Numbered from the stretch's first letter, positions 5,918 through 13,682 are shown. The stretch: 16,768 nt of DNA from an uncultured Bacilli bacterium (GCA_944333305.1 CALVKV010000164.1:1-16768), one strand, 5' to 3'. A program made the numbers and translations. Notes: a model not told the origin generated them from the sequence alone.

Positions 5918-7594
5918 ATGCTGCGAAAATTCCTCATCACTCTCGCACTTTTGTTTTCCCTTCCCCTTCATGCTTTCGCCGCCGGCAGCGGAAACATGGA
6001 CGGCGGCGGTTCTGGATTGGGTCAGGGAACTGCCGCCAATTACTGGACTCCCGGAAATGACGGTGTCCGGATTACGGTGGTGGACGCAGAATCCGGTAGT
6101 ATTGCCAGTCCGTCGGTGGATTTCTCCAATAAAACCTTCAGCAAACCGATTATCCATTTCGTAAAGAAATGCAAGCTGGAATATTTATCCGGAGCTGCCC
6201 TGGAACCAGACGGAAACACCTACCTTTATCAGATTCCGGCCACTGCCATGCCCTATATTATGACCAGCAATTCCAAACCGGCCAATATTGAAAATACCCG
6301 GCGGTATTTCTGCTCAGAATACGCCGCGCAAATGGTCTCTGATGCCACCGGCATTGCCTATGAAGACTTAATCAGCGGAGAGTACAAACTGTTCAGTGAG
6401 CCGATATGCTATTGTACCTTTTACAGTGTCTTCTACGCCATGACCGATACGGAGGCGGCCCTTTACAACCTGGCATCCGGCGGTGCACTGGTAGCCAATC
6501 TCCCCAATGTCATTCACCGGAACCTCCCGCTGGCTCTGTTCTTGGAAACAGCGGACCTGGGCATTCCGGCCTGGACCGGGAGCACCAATGCCCAGGCCAG
6601 CGATGAACAGATCCTAGCAGCTTTGGGAATAGGTATTGTAAGCTATGAAAATGCTCCGGAAATCGACATTGAAGCCCCGGATGTTACCTATCGGGTAGAT
6701 ACCGATGTAATCACCAGCATAACCCTCACTACCAATCGGGAAATCAACCCGGACCGTCCAGCCAGTGTCACCTTCCGCATCAACGGCCGTTCCTATACCG
6801 TCAATAACATCGTGATCCCCCGCAGCGGGTCCCAGGTGGTATGGGTAAAATGGCACACCCCCTCTGCCCCAACCAGGCTGACGATTACCGCATCCGTCCG
6901 CAGGGCCTCTGCAGCAAAAACTTCCTTTATCGCAGAGATTGTAGATCTGGGGGAAAATCCTCCGCCAGACCCACTGGCCACTGATACAAATCCCCGGTTC
7001 CACGTTCCCGGCCTTCCCTCCCATGCGCAAAACACCGCCGCTTCCTGGAGTGTCTGGTATGCCTACTGGGTTCCTGACTGGGACTGGTGCGATCATGGCG
7101 ATGACGGCGGCCACTGGGTGGATCGTGGATGGTGGGAATTCGATACGAACAATTACAGCGCCTCCCTAAGCGGAGCCATGGAAATCTCCCCGGATGATCT
7201 GGTTCCCACCGCAGACGGAGACTCCATGAAAAGCGGCTACGGGATTAAGGAAACCGCTACTGCCAGGCTGACAACCAATGCACCGGCAAGCCACTATACT
7301 TCTGCCCAAACCGCTGTTTCCTATTTCCCAGAATTTGACTACCAAAATTATTGGAGGCTCCTTTCTCGCAGCGGCGGCTTAAACGCTGCATTCCAGTTTA
7401 AGCCCAATGAATACTCCACCTACAACCGGCCGGTCCATTTCACCCCAGTCTGGTTTCCGGATCAGACCGACTATCGGGTCTACACGCAGGTGATCGATGC
7501 CTGGACACCGGTGGGAATGCTTTCCCTGAACCTTAATGACACAGTACACATTTATGGGAGTTTGTTCGATGACTGGTTTACCAAACGAGAATAG
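5918..7594 (+). CDS. Large exported Trp-rich pilus-locus protein, candidate adhesin or tip, 558 aa
   Basis: A clear signal peptide (MLRKFLITLALLFSLPLHAFA, cut after AFA at about residue 21) directs export. A Gly-rich linker follows. Residues ~35-240 include a region with several Cys (residues ~127-167, RRYFCSEYAAQ and PICYCTFYS). Residues ~245-350 look like an immunoglobulin-like beta domain (VTYRVDTDVITSITLTTN, SVTFRINGRSYTVNN). Residues ~375-558 are rich in Trp and Tyr (WSVWYAYWVPDWDWCDHG, YFPEFDYQNYWRLLSRSGG, HFTPVWFPDQTDY). There is no sortase signal and no transmembrane tail. The ribosome binding site AAAGGAG is 13 bases from the ATG, longer than usual. I recall similar large proteins in other clostridial Tad loci, without a known function. 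Surface display through the pilus is inference. Confidence 0.65.
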   Translation: MLRKFLITLALLFSLPLHAFAAGSGNMDGGGSGLGQGTAANYWTPGNDGVRITVVDAESGSIASPSVDFSNKTFSKPIIHFVKKCKLEYLSGAALEPDGNTYLYQIPATAMPYIMTSNSKPANIENTRRYFCSEYAAQMVSDATGIAYEDLISGEYKLFSEPICYCTFYSVFYAMTDTEAALYNLASGGALVANLPNVIHRNLPLALFLETADLGIPAWTGSTNAQASDEQILAALGIGIVSYENAPEIDIEAPDVTYRVDTDVITSITLTTNREINPDRPASVTFRINGRSYTVNNIVIPRSGSQVVWVKWHTPSAPTRLTITASVRRASAAKTSFIAEIVDLGENPPPDPLATDTNPRFHVPGLPSHAQNTAASWSVWYAYWVPDWDWCDHGDDGGHWVDRGWWEFDTNNYSASLSGAMEISPDDLVPTADGDSMKSGYGIKETATARLTTNAPASHYTSAQTAVSYFPEFDYQNYWRLLSRSGGLNAAFQFKPNEYSTYNRPVHFTPVWFPDQTDYRVYTQVIDAWTPVGMLSLNLNDTVHIYGSLFDDWFTKRE

Positions 7595-8033
7595 CCTGTT
7601 CCTTTGTTACTGGACTGCAACCCTGGGAATCCTGGCTGTATTTGCTGTCTATGATTGGAAGTATCACAAAATCCGAAACCGGGCCCTGCTCCTGTTTCTG
7701 CCCTGGTGCCTGCTTTCCATCCCGCTGGCTTTCCGTTCCAGCAATACTCCATTTCCCACGCTTCTTTTGCAGTCCGGGCTGGGATTTTTAAGCGGAGGGC
7801 TGGTTCTTTTCTTTGCCGCATGGATGACACAAGGCGGCATCGGCGGCGGAGATATCAAGTTGTCCGCCTTACTGGGCATCCCCTTTCACACAGAGGGAGT
7901 CTGCCGGATCCTCCTTTTTTCCGCCCTGACTGCCCTGCTGTTTTTCCTCTGCCGGCCGGCAAAGGACCGCCCCCACTCCCTTCCCTTTGCACCCTTTCTG
8001 CTTTGGGGAGTATTTCTTACCATCATTTTATAA
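7569..8033 (+). CDS. cpaA: Type IV prepilin peptidase, CpaA/TadV type, 154 aa
   Basis: An aspartyl membrane protease that removes leader peptides from the pilin and pseudopilins. Both catalytic signatures are present: Asp29 in VYDWKYHKI and Asp95 in GGGDIKL. Hydrophobic segments lie at about 9-28, 38-55, 68-87 and 110-150, and the short length means the N-methyltransferase domain is absent, as in TadV/CpaA. I chose the ATG at 7569, with GGGAG 8 bases upstream. This overlaps the previous gene by 26 bases and suggests coupled translation. An in-frame ATG at 7536 has no good ribosome site. Confidence 0.88.
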   Translation: MTGLPNENSLFLCYWTATLGILAVFAVYDWKYHKIRNRALLLFLPWCLLSIPLAFRSSNTPFPTLLLQSGLGFLSGGLVLFFAAWMTQGGIGGGDIKLSALLGIPFHTEGVCRILLFSALTALLFFLCRPAKDRPHSLPFAPFLLWGVFLTIIL

Positions 8034-8046
8034 AGGAGTTTTCAAC

Positions 8047-8859
8047 ATGAGAGTAAACAACCGTTTTATCTACGGCATCATCAGCATCCTTCTGGCCGCT
8101 GTTATTGCCTTCATCTCCATCCCGGTCGTTACCCGCCGGACAAGCAGCACCATCGAAATCGTCCGGGTAGCGTCTCCACTGGAACGGGGCCAGCAAATTA
8201 CCGAAAAAGACTTGGAGCTAATTAAGGTAGGAAGCTACAATCTTCCCAGTTCCATCGCCACCCGTTTCGAGGATGTGACCGGCACCTATGCGGCGACCGC
8301 ACTGATGCCCGGCGACTATATTTTGCCGGGGAAGGTCAGCCCCTCCCCGCTTTCTTCTGACCCAGCACTCTATGCAATCCCTGACGGCATGGTAGCGATC
8401 TCCGTTACTACCCAAACCCTTGCCTCCGCACTGGCAGATAAGCTTCAGGCAAATGACATCATCCGGTTTTATCACTATGATGACAGCGGAGAACAATTTA
8501 CGCCGGTTTCTGACATTCCGGAGCTGCGGTACGTAAAGGTGCTGGCAGTCACTGACTCCCAGGGCCTGGACATTGATTACACACAGCCCCTTGAGGAGGA
8601 TGAAGAAAAGCTCCAGACTGCCGTCATCACCGTCCTTGCGACGCCGGAACAGGCGATGCTTCTCACCAGATACGAAAACGAGGGCATCCTTCATGTTGCT
8701 TTGATCAGCCGCGGCAATGAAAAACTGGCGGAAGAGCTGCTGGCACGTCAGAGCGAAACCCTTTCCTCCTTATATGGCACAGAGCAGGAGACCACTCCGT
8801 TGGAAGATGTTCCGGAAGAGCCTTCCGTAGAAACTTCAGAAAGCACAGAGGAGGGCTGA
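8047..8859 (+). CDS. cpaB: SAF-domain pilus assembly protein CpaB (RcpC-like), 270 aa
   Basis: One N-terminal membrane helix (residues ~8-28) is followed by a SAF domain (~37-100: VRVASPLERGQQITEKDLELIKV through GDYILPGKVS). A middle domain (~110-235) contains AIPDGMVAISVTTQTLASALADKLQANDIIRFY, typical of CpaB/RcpC, and ATPEQAMLLTRYENEGILHVAL. The last ~35 residues are acidic and disordered. In Gram-negatives CpaB works with the secretin. Here no secretin exists, so it probably acts at the membrane-wall boundary. AAGGAG lies 8 bases before the ATG at 8047. The next gene starts 6 bases after the stop. Confidence 0.85.
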   Translation: MRVNNRFIYGIISILLAAVIAFISIPVVTRRTSSTIEIVRVASPLERGQQITEKDLELIKVGSYNLPSSIATRFEDVTGTYAATALMPGDYILPGKVSPSPLSSDPALYAIPDGMVAISVTTQTLASALADKLQANDIIRFYHYDDSGEQFTPVSDIPELRYVKVLAVTDSQGLDIDYTQPLEEDEEKLQTAVITVLATPEQAMLLTRYENEGILHVALISRGNEKLAEELLARQSETLSSLYGTEQETTPLEDVPEEPSVETSESTEEG

Positions 8860-8865
8860 CCGCTT

Positions 8866-9642
8866 ATGTCTAAGATCATTACCATCTGGGGCAATCCCGG
8901 CTGCGGAAAATCCATGTTCTGCTGTATCCTGGCCAAGGTTTTGACGGCCAATAAGCAAAAAGCCATTATCATCAACGCCGATCCGGCCACCCCCATGCTT
9001 CCGGTCTGGATGCCGGGGCGGCTCCTGGAGCAAAATGCCTCCATAGGCGGTGTCCTCTCCTCTCTGGAAATCAATTCTGCTGTAGTGGCAGAGCGGGTAG
9101 CGGTTTTAAAGGATTATCCTTTTATCGGGGTCATGGGCTATGCTGCCGGAGAAACACCTTTTTCCTATCCAGAATTAAAGTATGACCGGATTAAGCTCCT
9201 GATCTCTGAGGCAGCCCGGTTGGTTGACTACATCATTCTGGACTGCAGCTCCAATGTGGTCAACTTTTTTACACCCACGGCCATTGAAAGTGCCGATGTG
9301 ACCGTCCGGATCCTTACGCCGGATCTGCGGGGGATCCACTATCTTAATGCTCATAAGCCGTTACTGACTGACGCCAAATTCCGCTACCAGGAACATCTTA
9401 CCTTTGCCGGACTGGCGCGGCCGTTTCATGCCATTGACGAAATGGGCCATTTGATCGGGGGATTTGACGGGATTCTTCCCTATGCGAAAGAAATGGAACG
9501 CTGCGGCACCTCCGGCGATATGTTCCGGGCCTTGGCTTACTGCAACCAGCGCTATGTCCAGGCACTAAAACTGGTGAAACGCCGCCTGGAGGCCCTGTCC
9601 GCACCGGAGCCGGAACTTAGCGGGGATGGAGAGGAGGAATGA
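8866..9642 (+). CDS. cpaE: CpaE/TadZ-like MinD-family ATPase, 258 aa
   Basis: A P-loop ATPase that in Tad systems localises the pilus machine at the membrane. Walker A is GNPGCGKS (residues 9-16), the MinD-like Asp is in IINADPA (Asp39), and Walker B is YIILDCSS (Asp126). The N-terminal receiver-like domain of classical CpaE is absent: the protein starts directly with the nucleotide-binding strand. The deviant Walker lysine of KGGxGKT is replaced (Asn10), which may alter dimer-dependent hydrolysis. GGAGGG precedes the ATG by about 9 bases. It sits between cpaB and cpaF, its usual place. Confidence 0.8.
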   Translation: MSKIITIWGNPGCGKSMFCCILAKVLTANKQKAIIINADPATPMLPVWMPGRLLEQNASIGGVLSSLEINSAVVAERVAVLKDYPFIGVMGYAAGETPFSYPELKYDRIKLLISEAARLVDYIILDCSSNVVNFFTPTAIESADVTVRILTPDLRGIHYLNAHKPLLTDAKFRYQEHLTFAGLARPFHAIDEMGHLIGGFDGILPYAKEMERCGTSGDMFRALAYCNQRYVQALKLVKRRLEALSAPEPELSGDGEEE

Positions 9643-9646
9643 ACCG

Positions 9647-11011
9647 ATGAACAGTCTGAATGAGCTGTTCTTTAACCGGGCTGCTGCAGAAGGCCTGTCC
9701 TACGATGAAATACTGGAGGATGTCCAAAAATACTGCACGGCCAACCATGCCGACACCCTTTCTGGAGAAACGGATACCGAACGAGCCAAGGCGCTTTTAA
9801 AAGAATTTATTCTTCAGTATCTCATCAAATGCAGCTACCGGGTGGACGGCCTGTCTACCGATGAGCTTTGTGAAAACCTTTATGAGGATATGGCCGGTTT
9901 TTCCTTTTTGAAAAAATGGATTTACAAAAAAGGCGTCGAAGAAGTCAATATCAATGCCTACAACGACATCGAGGTCATCATGAGCGGCGGCCGCTCCATG
10001 AAGATCCCGGACCGGTTTCAGTCGCCGCAGCACGCCATTGATGTTGTCCGCCGCCTTCTCAGCACCTGCGGTATGGTCATTGATGACACCATGCCCTCGG
10101 TCATCGGCTACCTGGATAAAAACATCCGCATTTCCGTAGACAAGACTCCGATTGTGGATGCCGATGTAGGCATCAATGCCTCCATCCGAATCGTCAACCA
10201 GCAGTCCATCTCCAGGGAAAAGCTGATTGATTCCGGCTCTGCCACCGAAGAAATGCTGGATCTTTTGGTCTGCTGCATTCGCTACGGGGTCTCTGTATGT
10301 ATCGCCGGTTCCACCGGATCCGGAAAAACAACAATCATGAGCTGGCTTTTGTCCATGGTCCCCAATAACCGCCGTCTCATCACCATTGAGGAAGGCAGCC
10401 GGGAGTTCGATCTGGTCAAACGGGACGAACAGGGCAATATCCTGAATTCCGTCGTTCACCTGCTTACCCGGCCCCATGAAAATCCTGCTCTGGATATTGA
10501 CCAGGATCTCCTTTTGGAACGGGTACTGCGGAAACATCCGGATGTCATCGGCGTCGGGGAAATGCGCTCCGCCAAGGAAGCCTTGTCCGTGGCAGAAAGC
10601 TCCCGAACCGGACATACTGTCGTAACCACCATCCATTCCAACTCTGCAGAAGCCACCTACCGCCGGATGATGACCCTGGCCAAACGAAAATACAACATGG
10701 CCGATGAGATTCTGATGCAGATCATGGTAGAAGCCTACCCCATCGTTGTCTTCACCAAGCAGTTAGAAGACGGCTCCCGAAAGATCATGCAGATTATCGA
10801 GGGCGAGGACTTTGAAAACGGGAAGCTGATCTACCGCACCCTGTATCAGTACAACGTATCGGATAACCGAATCATCCACGGAACAATGACCGTCATTGGG
10901 AAACATCAGAAACTGGGGCAGTTCTCAGACTCTCTGAAAAAACGGCTGCTAGATAATGGCATCTCGCAGACAGAGTTAAACCGTCTTCTTTCTCAGGAAG
11001 GAGGTACTTGA
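9647..11011 (+). CDS. cpaF: Tad secretion ATPase CpaF/TadA, 454 aa
   Basis: The hexameric motor that drives pilin assembly. The N-terminal part includes VEEVNINAYNDIEVIM, a hallmark before the ATPase core of the CpaF family. Walker A is GSTGSGKT (residues 221-228), followed by the acidic box RLITIEEGSREFDL, Walker B VIGVGEMRS (Glu305) and the His box TGHTVVTTIHSNS. All expected motifs are intact and the length is normal. I chose the ATG at 9647, 7-8 bases after GGAGG, rather than the in-frame ATG at 9626 inside the upstream gene. Translation is probably coupled to cpaE, which ends 4 bases earlier. Confidence 0.93.
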   Translation: MNSLNELFFNRAAAEGLSYDEILEDVQKYCTANHADTLSGETDTERAKALLKEFILQYLIKCSYRVDGLSTDELCENLYEDMAGFSFLKKWIYKKGVEEVNINAYNDIEVIMSGGRSMKIPDRFQSPQHAIDVVRRLLSTCGMVIDDTMPSVIGYLDKNIRISVDKTPIVDADVGINASIRIVNQQSISREKLIDSGSATEEMLDLLVCCIRYGVSVCIAGSTGSGKTTIMSWLLSMVPNNRRLITIEEGSREFDLVKRDEQGNILNSVVHLLTRPHENPALDIDQDLLLERVLRKHPDVIGVGEMRSAKEALSVAESSRTGHTVVTTIHSNSAEATYRRMMTLAKRKYNMADEILMQIMVEAYPIVVFTKQLEDGSRKIMQIIEGEDFENGKLIYRTLYQYNVSDNRIIHGTMTVIGKHQKLGQFSDSLKKRLLDNGISQTELNRLLSQEGGT

Positions 11012-11015
11012 ATCT

Positions 11016-11936
11016 ATGCGCTGGATCCAACTGATTGTATTTACCTTGCTAGTAAACGGCTTTTTTACCCTGTTTGGACTACGCTTTATGGATCTCATCC
11101 AGGTGTTAGCCGTGGGAAAACAGAGTACCCTGCAGGATGATGTGGATGTCCTTCTGGGCAAGCCGGCCAAAGGCTTTTTCAACCGGGAGAGCGTGGAGAT
11201 TGAGCAGCTATTAAAAACCACCGGCCGTGAAGGACGTTTCACCGTGATCAAACGAATCTCTGTCTTGCTCTTTGCCGTTGGGGCGGTCATCTCCCTGCTG
11301 TTAAATAACCCTTTTTTAATCCCGGTCCTGGGCGCAGGCTTTGCCTTTGCTCCCATCTGGTATCTGCGTTCCACCGCTGCCGTCTACCGGAAACATTTAA
11401 ACGAAGAACTGGAAACGGCCATTTCCGTAGTGACCACCTCCTATCTTCGCAGTGGGGACCTGCTGAAAGCCGTTAAGGAAAACATTCCTTACCTAAACCC
11501 ACCAGTGAAAGGGAACTTTGAAGCATTCATCACCGAAGCAGAAATGATCAACGCCAACATGATCTCCGCCATCAACTCCCTGAAAATGAAGATTCCCAAC
11601 CAGATCTTCCACGAGTGGTGCAACACCTTGATCCAATGCCAGTCTGACCGTGACATGAAACACACGCTCACATTTACTGTGCAGAAATTTTCGGATATGC
11701 GCATTGTCCAGGCAGAGCTGGAGGCTATCATCAACGAACCAAAGCGGGAGGCCTTTGCCATGATGTTCCTTGTCCTGTGCAACATCCCGCTCCTCTACCT
11801 GTTAAATCATGACTGGTTTGAAACATTGCTGTTTACGCTCCCAGGAAAGATTACCCTGGCTGTCTGCTCTGCCGTGATTCTCTATTCCTTTACCAGGATC
11901 ATGCAGCTAAGCCGGCCCATTGAATACAAAGGATAG
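11016..11936 (+). CDS. tadB: TadB-like inner platform membrane protein, 306 aa
   Basis: A T2SSF-family-like membrane protein. A hydrophobic N-terminal segment (residues ~4-25) is followed by a cytoplasmic region, a helical pair at about 85-120 (SVLLFAVGAVISLLLNNPFLIPVLGAGFAFAPIWYL), and a conserved cytoplasmic helical bundle (ELETAISVVTTSYLRSGDLLKAVKENI, typical of the GspF fold). C-terminal membrane helices lie at ~250-295. It would form the rotor or platform with the TadC-like protein. It starts 4 bases after the cpaF stop, with AAGGAGG 11 bases from the ATG. Confidence 0.82.
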   Translation: MRWIQLIVFTLLVNGFFTLFGLRFMDLIQVLAVGKQSTLQDDVDVLLGKPAKGFFNRESVEIEQLLKTTGREGRFTVIKRISVLLFAVGAVISLLLNNPFLIPVLGAGFAFAPIWYLRSTAAVYRKHLNEELETAISVVTTSYLRSGDLLKAVKENIPYLNPPVKGNFEAFITEAEMINANMISAINSLKMKIPNQIFHEWCNTLIQCQSDRDMKHTLTFTVQKFSDMRIVQAELEAIINEPKREAFAMMFLVLCNIPLLYLLNHDWFETLLFTLPGKITLAVCSAVILYSFTRIMQLSRPIEYKG

Positions 11937-11948
11937 GAGGCCCATACC

Positions 11949-12827
11949 ATGATTGGATTATTACTTCTCATCGCCTCTGTCTGCACCGGCTTTGCCTGCT
12001 ACTATCTCTCCTGCGCATTTACGGATATCCCCACACTCCGGACATCCAAAGCCATGATGGCAGCAAAAAAGCAGACCGGCACTGGCAGAGAAAACTTATA
12101 TGATGTTTATCTGACCCGCATCGCCCGGATCCTGTCCCGCTTTCTTCATCTGGATCCGGTTAGACGTGGAAAGCTTGAGACTACATTGGCAATCGCCGGG
12201 ATTCCATTGACCCCAGAGGCATACACCATCAAAGCATTCTTAAATGCGCTGGCCGTAGCCCTTTTATCCCTGCCCTTATTCCTCATCCTGCCCCTTTTCG
12301 GTTTTCTGATTTTGGGTCTTTCTGTGCTGATGTGGTTTTCTACCTACTATGCCGCCTTTGACTATGTAAAGAAACGCAAGCTTATCATTGAAGCAGAACT
12401 GCCCCGTATGGCCGTCAGCGTCCAGCAGGGGCTGGCCAATGACCGGGATGTATTAAAACTCCTGGTCTCCTACCGCCGGATTGCCGGGCCGGGCCTGGGA
12501 AAGGAACTGGATACCACCATCGCTGACATGAAAACCGGCAACTATGAAAATGCCCTCCTGCGGTTTCAGAACCGGATCGGCAGCACCATGCTGTCGGACA
12601 TTATCCGCGGCCTCATTGGAACTTTGCGCGGAGATGACCAGCAGATGTATTTCCGGATGCTAGTCTTTGATATGCGCCAGCTGGAACAGAGCAACCTGAA
12701 AAAAGAGGCCGTCAAACGTCCAAAGCAGATGCAGAAATATTCCATGATGATGCTGTTCTGCATTCTGTTAATCTACGTTGTGGTTCTCTCCGTGGAGGTC
12801 ATCCATTCCCTGGGCGCTTTCTTTTAA
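11949..12827 (+). CDS. tadC: TadC-like inner platform membrane protein, 292 aa
   Basis: A second T2SSF-like protein: an N-terminal helix (~2-22), a paired hydrophobic region (~95-125, FLNALAVALLSLPLFLILPLFGFLILGLSVLMWF), a cytoplasmic bundle with IIEAELPRMAVSVQQGLANDRDVLKLLVSYRR, and a final membrane helix (~265-290). The AELPRMAVSVQQGL segment corresponds to the characteristic ELP...L region of TadC proteins. TAGGAGG lies before the ATG, 12 bases after tadB. It is the last of the assembly genes before the pilin leader. Confidence 0.82.
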   Translation: MIGLLLLIASVCTGFACYYLSCAFTDIPTLRTSKAMMAAKKQTGTGRENLYDVYLTRIARILSRFLHLDPVRRGKLETTLAIAGIPLTPEAYTIKAFLNALAVALLSLPLFLILPLFGFLILGLSVLMWFSTYYAAFDYVKKRKLIIEAELPRMAVSVQQGLANDRDVLKLLVSYRRIAGPGLGKELDTTIADMKTGNYENALLRFQNRIGSTMLSDIIRGLIGTLRGDDQQMYFRMLVFDMRQLEQSNLKKEAVKRPKQMQKYSMMMLFCILLIYVVVLSVEVIHSLGAFF

Positions 12828-12832
12828 AGCCC

Positions 12833-12902
12833 CAGCTTTTATCTGAAGGAGGTGTGTATGAACCACTATTCCCGCTATCCATCCAGCTTTCCCTAAAAGC
12901 TG
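12833..12902 (+). promoter_or_regulatory. Competing hairpins around a mini-ORF before the pilin gene
   Basis: CAGCTTTTA (12833-12841) is perfectly complementary to TAAAAGCTG (12894-12902), enclosing the ribosome site and all of a 12-codon frame. The same 3' arm can instead pair locally: CAGCTTT (12884-12890) with AAAGCTG (12896-12902), loop 5. The two folds exclude each other, and a ribosome on the mini-ORF would choose between them. There is no U-run, so any switch would act on translation or mRNA stability rather than as a standard terminator. Confidence 0.45.
12858..12896 (+). CDS. Candidate 12-residue leader peptide
   Basis: The ATG at 12858 is preceded by a very strong GAAGGAGGTG site 6 bases away. 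The frame encodes MNHYSRYPSSFP and stops with TAA at 12894-12896, whose bases are part of the hairpin arm. It contains two Tyr, three Ser and two Pro codons. The pilin gene starts 54 bases later with its own AAGGAG. It may be a regulatory leader peptide or a relic of a longer gene start. Confidence 0.45.
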   Translation: MNHYSRYPSSFP

Positions 12903-12950
12903 ACTGTATGGAACACGCAATACAAACAAAATGAAAAGGAGAACACCATT

Positions 12951-13172
12951 ATGAGACGAATGATTTCCCGTTTACCGCAGACTGCCAGCTCTGCCCAGTC
13001 AAAGCTGAGACGCTGCCTGTCCAATGAAAGAGGCGACTTTTATATCTCCGACGGCGTCAAGATCATCATTGCCGTCGTGCTGGGCGCACTGCTCTTAGCA
13101 GCCCTTACGCTCATCTTTAATGATACCGTCATCCCCCGAATCACCCAGGAGATCGAAGGATTATTCGGCTAA
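12951..13172 (+). CDS. Flp-like major pilin candidate (DUF6133-like), 73 aa
   Basis: A small prepilin: a 28-residue basic leader ending NERG, then DFYISDGVKIIIAVVLGALLLAALTLIF, a single long hydrophobic helix, and a short tail NDTVIPRITQEIEGLFG. Cleavage after Gly28 would leave a ~45-residue mature pilin, the usual Flp size. The +5 Glu of classical Flp pilins is replaced by Ser-Asp around +5/+6. It resembles the DUF6133 proteins I recall from Gram-positive Tad loci. AAGGAG lies about 10 bases before the ATG. Being last and separated by a structured leader from tadC, it is likely expressed at its own, higher level. Confidence 0.75.
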   Translation: MRRMISRLPQTASSAQSKLRRCLSNERGDFYISDGVKIIIAVVLGALLLAALTLIFNDTVIPRITQEIEGLFG

Positions 13173-13177
13173 GCCGC

Positions 13178-13218
13178 GGCCCCGGACCGTTATCCACAAA
13201 GTGCGACGGTTCGGGGCC
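13178..13218 (+). promoter_or_regulatory. 12-bp GC-rich stem right after the pilin stop
   Basis: GGCCCCGGACCG (13178-13189) pairs with CGGTTCGGGGCC (13207-13218), twelve pairs with one G-U, loop 17. Only CTTT follows two bases later, so termination would be weak. Its place just after the pilin stop suits an RNA-end stabiliser that protects abundant pilin mRNA, or a partial terminator before the Cys-rich gene. Confidence 0.65.
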
Positions 13219-13254
13219 AGCTTTCCCCATCACAATCAGAAAGAAGGTGAATTC

Positions 13255-13614
13255 TTGGACTCTCGGCCAGAAATCAGCATCCGCTATAAAACCTTAGTCC
13301 ACTTTTTAGAGGCAGCGGAGGGCAATTACCGCCACAGCCTTTACATCCGCTGCGGCCCCTGCAACTACTGCCGGGAGGAGGGCTGTGGAGATTTTCTCTT
13401 TATCCCCGGGCCGGACTGTGTGCCCATCCTGCTACCCTTAGCAGACGCTGTCTCTATCTTCGGCTCAATCGACCCATCCGACTGCGCCGGCATCCTCTAC
13501 CGTTTCCCATTCCTCCATCTGTACCATTCCTGGCTTATGCAGCAGACAAGCTCTGACCAAACCTGCCCATTCCATCAGATCCTAGAACTTAACAACCGCA
13601 AAATTGGTAAATGA
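13255..13614 (+). CDS. Small Cys-rich protein of the pilus locus, 119 aa
   Basis: No family recognised. I chose the TTG at 13255, 6-7 bases after AGAAGGTG. Frames further upstream run through the pilin gene and the stem-loop. The central CGPCNYCREEGCGDF gives a CxxCxxCxxxxC cluster, and two more Cys (CVPIL, DCAGI) and a late CPFHQ follow, which may bind zinc or an iron-sulfur cluster, or form disulfides. There is no signal peptide, so a cytoplasmic role is more likely. It sits between the pilin and a terminator and is probably the last gene of the pilus operon. Confidence 0.6.
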   Translation: MDSRPEISIRYKTLVHFLEAAEGNYRHSLYIRCGPCNYCREEGCGDFLFIPGPDCVPILLPLADAVSIFGSIDPSDCAGILYRFPFLHLYHSWLMQQTSSDQTCPFHQILELNNRKIGK

Positions 13615-13651
13615 TGGCAATTTGTTCTGAATAGGAACGCTTTTCGATTCC

Positions 13652-13682
13652 GCCCTACTGTGAAAATCAGGAGGGCTTTTTT
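13652..13682 (+). terminator. Intrinsic terminator at the end of the pilus operon
   Basis: GCCCT (13652-13656) pairs with AGGGC (13672-13676), CTG/CAG pairs inside (13658-13660 with 13668-13670), then T6. It separates the pilus genes from the sigma-factor gene. Confidence 0.82.

Noticed and set aside
6614..7114. 166-codon minus-strand frame within the large exported protein
   Set aside because: Antisense shadow. The plus-strand gene has a signal peptide and continuous domain-like sequence.
9797..10636. 279-codon open frame on the minus strand inside cpaF
   Set aside because: It is antisense to a gene with all CpaF motifs. The composition of GC-rich codons on plus produces long open frames in the opposite frame, and no ribosome site or family was seen.
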